From assembly GCA_900469445.1 (NCBI GenBank), contig UBXM01000007.1, positions 57,377 to 121,376 on the forward strand: 64,000 nt of DNA, in the 5' to 3' direction. This document shows, piece by piece, positions 58,928-64,000 of this stretch. The position numbers and the translations under genes are program-made. Every line of letters starts with the position of its first letter. Within the stretch, counting starts at the first letter, position 1. Under the pieces are notes generated by a model. It saw only the letters and a program-made list of their open reading frames with translations, had not been told where the DNA came from and searched no databases. Source of the stretch: Hyphomicrobiales bacterium. GTDB lineage: Bacteria > Pseudomonadota > Alphaproteobacteria > Rhizobiales > Rhizobiaceae.

Positions 58928-60160
58928 ATGTCGATCACCGATGGCCCGCTTTCCGCGGCTGTTTCTTCTGCCGGTTTTTCCGGAGGTTCCAATCAGACGC
59001 GCGTGCGCGCCTATAACGAGCGGCTTGTCCTGTCGCTGGTGCGGCTGCATGGTGCGCTGTCGAAAGCGGACATTACGCGACTGAGCGGTCTTTCCGCGCA
59101 GACGGCTTCGGTCATCATGCGGGCGCTGGAGAAGGATGGTCTGTTGCTGCGCGGCGAGCCGGTGCGGGGTCGCGTCGGCCAGCCATCCGTCCCGATGCGT
59201 CTCAACCCGGATGCCGTCCTGTCCTTTGGTGTGAAGATAGGTCGTCGCAGCGCCGATCTGGTGCTGATGGATTTTGTCGGCAATATCCGCAAGCGTTATC
59301 ACGAGACCTATGCCTATCCGCTGCCGCAGGAAATCCTTCGGATCATCACGTCGGGTATCGCAGATATCGAAGCGCAGATGAGTGCGGAAGATCAGGCCCG
59401 TATCGCCGGTATCGGTATCGCGGCCCCTTTCGAATTGTGGAACTGGGCCGACGAGATCGGTGCCCCAACGGGTGCCATGGAAGTGTGGCGCGGCTTCGAT
59501 CTTAATGCCGAAGTGACGGCGCGGGTCGCCCATCCCGTCTATCTGCAGAACGATGCGACCAGCGCCTGTGGTGCGGAACTGGTGTTCGGCGTCGGGTCTA
59601 CCTACCCGGATTTCATCTATCTGTTCATCGGTTCGTTTATCGGCGGCGGTATCGTGTTGAATTCGAGCATTTTTTCGGGTCGCACGGGCACTGCCGGCGC
59701 GGTTGGCCCGCTTCCGGTACGGGGAAAGAACGGCGAGAACCGCCAGCTTCTCGATATCGCCTCGATCTTCGTTCTGGAAAACATGCTGCGCGAGCGCGGC
59801 ATCGATCCACAGCCGCTCTGGTATTCGGCAGATGACTGGGTCGATTTCGGCGAACCGCTGGAACTCTGGATCCAGGCGACCGCCGCCGCTTTGGCGCAGG
59901 CCATCGTTGCTGCAGCGTCGATCATCGACTTCGGCGCAGCCGTCATCGATGGAGGTTTTCCGGACTGGGTGAGGAAACGTATCGTCGATGCGACGATCGA
60001 GGCCGTCGCCCGGCTCGACCTGCGCGGCGTCGTCATTCCCGATATCATCGCGGGAAAGGTGGGGTCGCAAGCGCGTGCCGTTGGTGGTGCAAGCTTGCCG
60101 ATATTCGCCCGTTACCTAACAGACCAGTCGGTGCTGCTCAAGGATTTCAGCGGAGAATAA
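58928..60160 (+). CDS. frcR: FrcR, ROK-family transcriptional regulator
   Basis: A 410-residue ROK repressor. An N-terminal winged helix (SKADITRLSGLSAQTASVIMRALEKDGLLL) is followed by the sugar-kinase-like domain (PVRGRVGQPSVPMRLNPDAVLSFGVKIGR, FIGSFIGGGIVLN, GRTGTAGAVGPLPV). ATG 58928 follows GGGAGG; a longer form is open to 58898. Divergent from the frc operon, so it should control it. Confidence 0.92.
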   Translation: MSITDGPLSAAVSSAGFSGGSNQTRVRAYNERLVLSLVRLHGALSKADITRLSGLSAQTASVIMRALEKDGLLLRGEPVRGRVGQPSVPMRLNPDAVLSFGVKIGRRSADLVLMDFVGNIRKRYHETYAYPLPQEILRIITSGIADIEAQMSAEDQARIAGIGIAAPFELWNWADEIGAPTGAMEVWRGFDLNAEVTARVAHPVYLQNDATSACGAELVFGVGSTYPDFIYLFIGSFIGGGIVLNSSIFSGRTGTAGAVGPLPVRGKNGENRQLLDIASIFVLENMLRERGIDPQPLWYSADDWVDFGEPLELWIQATAAALAQAIVAAASIIDFGAAVIDGGFPDWVRKRIVDATIEAVARLDLRGVVIPDIIAGKVGSQARAVGGASLPIFARYLTDQSVLLKDFSGE

Positions 60161-60224
60161 GCGCCACGTATTGCCCTTGCGGCCGGCCATCATCTTGCCT
60201 AGCCTCGGTTCTTGAGGAAACCGG

Positions 60225-61148
60225 ATGGACGCCATGGAAACCAGCGAGACACATTCGCCGATGCCGAGCGAGCCGGGCATTCTCGAGTTTCTCGATATCT
60301 GCGACAGCTTCTATCGCGCAGACGCGGTGGATGCGTTGATTGCGCAGCAACGCGCCTGGTATGATGCGCTTTGCGCTCGCTTCGACCGACCGTTACCCGA
60401 AGGCATGGTCTTTCAGGACGAAGTGCTGTTTGCGCCGATCCGCCGGTATCGGCCGGCGCGCACCACAACGGAAACCGTTCTGCTTTACCTTCATGGCGGC
60501 GGCTTTGTCGTCGGCTCGCTGGAAAGCCATCATGCCATCTGTGCGGAGATCGCGGAATTTGCCCAAGCTGAACTCGTCTCCGTCGATTATCGCCTTGCGC
60601 CCGAACATGTCTGGCCTGCCCAGACGGATGATTGTTACGGCGTGCTGAAGCAGCTTATCGGGCAGGGCAGGAAGGTCGTGGTGATCGGCGACAGTGCCGG
60701 CGGCAATCTGGCGGCAGGGCTTGCGTTGCGGGCACGAGATGAAAAACTCTCCGGCATCGTCGGTCAGGCGCTTATCTATCCCGCACTCGGTGGCGATCTC
60801 GTGTCGGGGTCGTATCGCGAGATGGCGAATGCGCCGGGGCTGACGACCGCCGATGTCGCCTATTACCGGGCGGTGCTGAAGGCTCCGGATGACGAACCCG
60901 TGGCGCATCCCTTACTGTCACGCGATCTCTCGGATCTGCCGCCCGCCTATATCACCGTGGCGCATTTCGACCCGCTCAGAGACGATGGGAAGCTTTACGC
61001 GGAACGACTAAGCCAGTCGGGTGTCGCCGCAACCTTTCGCGACGAGCCGCAGATGGTGCATGCATGGCTTCGCGCCCGCCATATGAGCGAGGGCGCACAA
61101 GACGGTTTCAAGGCGCTTTGCGAAGCGATCACGCGGTTTGCCGGTTAG
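60225..61148 (+). CDS. Alpha/beta hydrolase (HSL/esterase family)
   Basis: A 307-residue esterase of the hormone-sensitive-lipase type: oxyanion motif YLHGGGFVVGS, nucleophile in VVIGDSAGGNLAA, Asp in AHFDPLRDD and His in MVHAWLRAR. It is soluble. Physiological substrate unknown. It converges with msrA and overlaps its end by four bases. Confidence 0.93.
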   Translation: MDAMETSETHSPMPSEPGILEFLDICDSFYRADAVDALIAQQRAWYDALCARFDRPLPEGMVFQDEVLFAPIRRYRPARTTTETVLLYLHGGGFVVGSLESHHAICAEIAEFAQAELVSVDYRLAPEHVWPAQTDDCYGVLKQLIGQGRKVVVIGDSAGGNLAAGLALRARDEKLSGIVGQALIYPALGGDLVSGSYREMANAPGLTTADVAYYRAVLKAPDDEPVAHPLLSRDLSDLPPAYITVAHFDPLRDDGKLYAERLSQSGVAATFRDEPQMVHAWLRARHMSEGAQDGFKALCEAITRFAG

Positions 61149-61846
61149 CTTTTCGCCTTCGAGACCAGCACCGGATTGGCCCTAAAGGATGCCGGGAAGA
61201 TGGCTTTCAGATTATCGATCTTCGGCATGTCGTTATAGACGATATAGGGATGGCCCGGGTTGAGCGTCAGGAAATCCTGGTGGTACTTTTCAGCCGGATA
61301 AAAGCCTTGCAGCTTCGACAGTTTGGTGACGATCGGCGCGTGGAATAGTCCGGTCTTGTCAAGTTGGGCGATATAGGCTGCAGCAACCTTTTGCTGTTCA
61401 TCGCTGGTGGTGAAGATCGCAGAGCGATATTGCGTGCCCTGATCGGGACCCTGATAGTTGAGCTGGGTCGGGTTGTGGGCGACGGAGAAAAAGACCTGCA
61501 ACAGCTTACCGTAGCTGACCTGATGCGGATCGAAGGTTACTTCCACGGATTCGGCGTGACCCGTTTTGCCGAGGCTGACGGTTTCGTAGCTTGCGGTTTC
61601 CTTCGCACCGCCGGAATATCCGGAAACGGCGTTCTTCACGCCGTTGACGTGCTGGAATACGGCTTGAACACCCCAGAAACATCCCCCGGCAAAAACGGCT
61701 GTCTCGCTGCTGCCTTTCATGGCCTCGTCGACAGCCGGGGCAGGGATGACGACCGCCGCTTCCGCGGCTAGCGAAGCTGTTGCCGGGGCGACAAACAACA
61801 ACAAGGCGACTGTCATTCCACGGTTTCGGCGTGCAAATGTCGTCAT
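61145..61846 (-). CDS. msrA: Exported peptide-methionine (S)-S-oxide reductase
   Basis: A 233-residue MsrA with a signal peptide (MTVALLLFVAPATASLAAEA). The active site is GGCFWGVQAVF; downstream KTGHAESVEVTFDP and YQGPDQGTQYRSAIF are family motifs. So it repairs oxidised methionine in the periplasm, not the cytosol. ATG 61846 is chosen because GGAGGAG lies 7 bases before it; the frame is open to 61927. Confidence 0.94.
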   Translation of the reverse strand: MTTFARRNRGMTVALLLFVAPATASLAAEAAVVIPAPAVDEAMKGSSETAVFAGGCFWGVQAVFQHVNGVKNAVSGYSGGAKETASYETVSLGKTGHAESVEVTFDPHQVSYGKLLQVFFSVAHNPTQLNYQGPDQGTQYRSAIFTTSDEQQKVAAAYIAQLDKTGLFHAPIVTKLSKLQGFYPAEKYHQDFLTLNPGHPYIVYNDMPKIDNLKAIFPASFRANPVLVSKAKS

Positions 61847-61923
61847 GACAACTCCTCCGGTTGTCATGACTGTGTTCCTCACGGATGTTTCGGTCAACTC
61901 ACATCGGCGTGGCGAGGCCGTGG

Positions 61924-63924
61924 TCACATGAGATCGCGTGCTATCGTCTTCTCGAACACCTTTTCGAAGATTTGCTTCTCACCGTCATAAGCCAGAACGG
62001 AAGCGCTGATCAGCCAGTCCTTCGCCGTGCAGGCGATGCTTGCGGTCGAGACTGTGCGGACCGACCAGCGAGCGCGGCTCATGTCGCAGGTCCAGATGCA
62101 GGTCCCGGTCATCGACAAAGGATCGTCCGGGCTGATCGACCAGGTTTCCTCGCGGCGCTGGCGGGTGGCAAGGCCGGTGCCGGGATGTTCGAAAAGGCCG
62201 GTATCTTCGGTTACCTCGTAGCGTGTTCGACCTGCCGCAAGATCGCGGGTGACACTGCGGCGTGTTTCGGCCGGCGCATGTTCGATATATTTAGGCAGCG
62301 GATCCGGATTATCCGGCTGCTTCATCTCGAAGGTCTGGTGGTCGCCGAGAAGCGGCATGGCGAGGCCGAGCGAGGCAATATCGATCGTCACACCGGGATC
62401 GACTGGTGGCGGCAGAACCATCGGCCAGTAGGCGGTGGAAATTGATAGCCGGATTCTATGGCCCTCGCCGAAGCGGTAACCGCAGGCATCAAGCTCAAGC
62501 CGGATCGTTACCGGTTCACCGGGTATAAGCGGCTTCGGTTCCTCATTGCCGTCCCGATGGGCAAGATTGATGACACCGAAGGAAACGCGGGTCGCCGTAC
62601 CATCGGGATGGATATCGACGATGCGGGCGCAGAGATTGGCAAGTTCGGCATCGGCGCTGAGCGTCAGCGTGATGACCGGTCGGCCGAGATAGGTTTTCTC
62701 AACTGTGAGAGGCGCCGTCTCGAAGGTCAGTGAGCCGGCATCGTCGCCCCGCTGGTCGCCGGCCAGTTCCGCATCCGGCTTTAGCGTGAACCATTCACCG
62801 GCAGCCGTTCCCATGTCGAGCGGGGATTTCAGATAGGCGTCATGTTTCGGCGCATGAGGGATGGGCATGCCTTCGAGCAGCGTGCCGAACTGATCGACAT
62901 AGAAGCACTCGGCCTCCGGTGCGCTCCAGCGGTCTTTCGAGACCCAGAAACCCGGATCGGCATCGCGTCTGACAGCCGGCTTCGGGCCGTCGAGAATATA
63001 GGCGCGTATCTGCGGTAGCCGGTCGATGCCGTTGTTTTCGCCGCGCAGCCAGCGGTTCCAGAAGGCGATCGCTTCGCCATGGAAATCGGCGCGTGGCTTC
63101 GGCCATGCGAAATGCGGATATTTGTGGACCCATGGACCGACAAGCGCCTTGGCCTTGTCGCCCAATCCCTCGACCGCCAGAAACGGCGTGTTGCGATAAC
63201 CATCGGCCCAGCCGGCAATCACCAAAGCGGGAATTTCGAAAGCAGAATAGTCCTCACAGATCGAGCCGTGTTTCCAGAATGCATCGCGGCGCTGGTGCGA
63301 CAGCCATTCCTCCATGAAGAAAGGTTCGTTTTCCAGCCGCTCCATCCACATGTCGAGCCAGCGGTCGCCGACGATGTCAGGGTCGGGCGAGCGGGACTGA
63401 TAGGCAAGCATGGTCGCCGCCCAGGAGAGCTGCGCCGAGAGATGGCAGCCGTTCTTGTAATGGATGTCGTCATTGTAGCGGTCGGTGGTCGAGGCAATCG
63501 AGATCACTGCCTTCAAGGCCGGGGGACGAAGGGCCGCGACCTGCAGGCTGTTGAAGCCGCCCCAGGAAATGCCCATCATGCCGACCGAGCCGTTCGACCA
63601 GGGCTGTTCGGCAATCCAGGCGATCAGCTCGCAGGCGTTAGTGAGTTCGAGTTCGGTATATTCGCCGTCGATGACGCCGTCGGATTCGCCCGAACCGCGG
63701 ATATCGACGCGCACGCCGGCAATACCGGCTGCGGCAAAGACCGGATAGGTGGACTCGTCACGCGGGCTCGTTCCGTCGCGTTTTCGATAGGGCAGGAATT
63801 CGAATACGGTCGGCACCGGATCGGCATCGGCACCATCCGGCATCCAGATGCGTGCGGCAAGCCGCGTCCCGTCCTTCAGCCTGATCCACTGGTTTTCGAT
63901 GAGGGTGAAGGAACGGTCGTTCAT
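61924..63924 (-). CDS. CocE/NonD family hydrolase
   Basis: A 666-residue alpha/beta hydrolase of the X-Pro dipeptidyl-peptidase/cocaine-esterase family: RDGTSPRDESTYPVFAAAGIAGVRVDIRGSGESDG, nucleophile in GMMGISWGGFNSLQ, then a helical cap and a C-terminal jelly-roll domain (FGEGHRIRLSISTAYWP). No signal peptide is seen, so it probably acts in the cytoplasm. The likely substrates are esters or acylated peptides. ATG 63924 is chosen; the frame continues to 63969. Confidence 0.92.
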   Translation of the reverse strand: MNDRSFTLIENQWIRLKDGTRLAARIWMPDGADADPVPTVFEFLPYRKRDGTSPRDESTYPVFAAAGIAGVRVDIRGSGESDGVIDGEYTELELTNACELIAWIAEQPWSNGSVGMMGISWGGFNSLQVAALRPPALKAVISIASTTDRYNDDIHYKNGCHLSAQLSWAATMLAYQSRSPDPDIVGDRWLDMWMERLENEPFFMEEWLSHQRRDAFWKHGSICEDYSAFEIPALVIAGWADGYRNTPFLAVEGLGDKAKALVGPWVHKYPHFAWPKPRADFHGEAIAFWNRWLRGENNGIDRLPQIRAYILDGPKPAVRRDADPGFWVSKDRWSAPEAECFYVDQFGTLLEGMPIPHAPKHDAYLKSPLDMGTAAGEWFTLKPDAELAGDQRGDDAGSLTFETAPLTVEKTYLGRPVITLTLSADAELANLCARIVDIHPDGTATRVSFGVINLAHRDGNEEPKPLIPGEPVTIRLELDACGYRFGEGHRIRLSISTAYWPMVLPPPVDPGVTIDIASLGLAMPLLGDHQTFEMKQPDNPDPLPKYIEHAPAETRRSVTRDLAAGRTRYEVTEDTGLFEHPGTGLATRQRREETWSISPDDPLSMTGTCIWTCDMSRARWSVRTVSTASIACTAKDWLISASVLAYDGEKQIFEKVFEKTIARDLM

Positions 63925-63961
63925 ATGTTCAGATCCTAAAAGCAAACTCTGTGCGGGATTT

Positions 63962-64000
63962 GCCCTCACCCTAACCCTCTCCCCGCGTGCGGGGAGAGGG
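63962..64000. repeat. REP-like palindromic intergenic repeat at the window edge
   Basis: CCCTCTCCCCGC/GCGGGGAGAGGG with a two-base centre (63975-64000), preceded by CCCTCACCCTAA. This is a widespread dispersed intergenic hairpin in proteobacteria. It may continue beyond the window. Confidence 0.7.

Overview
The window reads as a chromosome segment of a Rhizobiaceae bacterium (Agrobacterium/Rhizobium/Neorhizobium type, Alphaproteobacteria). The support is an imuA-imuB-dnaE2 mutagenesis operon behind an alphaproteobacterial LexA box (GAAC-N7-GAAC), a fructose-type frcBCAK operon with a divergent ROK regulator, an fds-type NAD formate dehydrogenase, a ctpA/rppH cell-envelope cluster, and an alpha-r14-like small RNA with anti-Shine-Dalgarno loops. 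Names and functions are inferred from reading the sequence; no database search was run.

Left core (1-10.4 kb): the end of an MFS transporter, leuD and leuB, a CoA-ester-lyase-like gene, small conserved genes, and the SOS mutagenesis operon. A degraded methyltransferase-like gene follows and ends next to a tRNA-Ser(CGA) gene.

Accessory island (about 10.95-30.0 kb): this block lies between two tRNA-Ser(CGA) genes that share 49-bp and 30-bp identical segments but have different, internally compensated variable arms. It holds a type I restriction-modification system (hsdM-hsdS-hsdR) with a divergent GIY-YIG/DUF4357 gene and a NYN/LOTUS-like protein, a serine resolvase, a tyrosine integrase beside a cluster of GTTGAC motifs, an exported ClpP-like protease with two PAN-like domains coupled to a second GIY-YIG gene, and a compact cassette of a small protein, an HExxH metallopeptidase and a dCTP-deaminase-like protein, facing a two-helix membrane protein. 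The cassette is the best candidate for an undescribed, probably anti-phage, system.

Right core (30-64 kb): rplU-rpmA, two GNAT genes, obgE-proB-proA-nadD-rsfS-rlmH, envC-like, ctpA, a divergent polysaccharide deacetylase gene and rppH. Next come bfr/bfd, the fdsGBA-D formate dehydrogenase (no fdsC/fdhD between A and D), an oligopeptide ABC transporter with a fused OppDF ATPase, the four-hairpin small RNA, the frc sugar transporter with frcR, an alpha/beta hydrolase, an exported MsrA, a CocE/NonD hydrolase, and a REP-like palindrome at the window end.

The core genes are ordinary housekeeping and nutrient-uptake functions. The two ABC operons each have a hairpin after the binding-protein gene, which would favour the binding protein over the permease. 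The small RNA between them belongs to a type reported to repress ABC-transporter mRNAs, so local post-transcriptional control of uptake is plausible.
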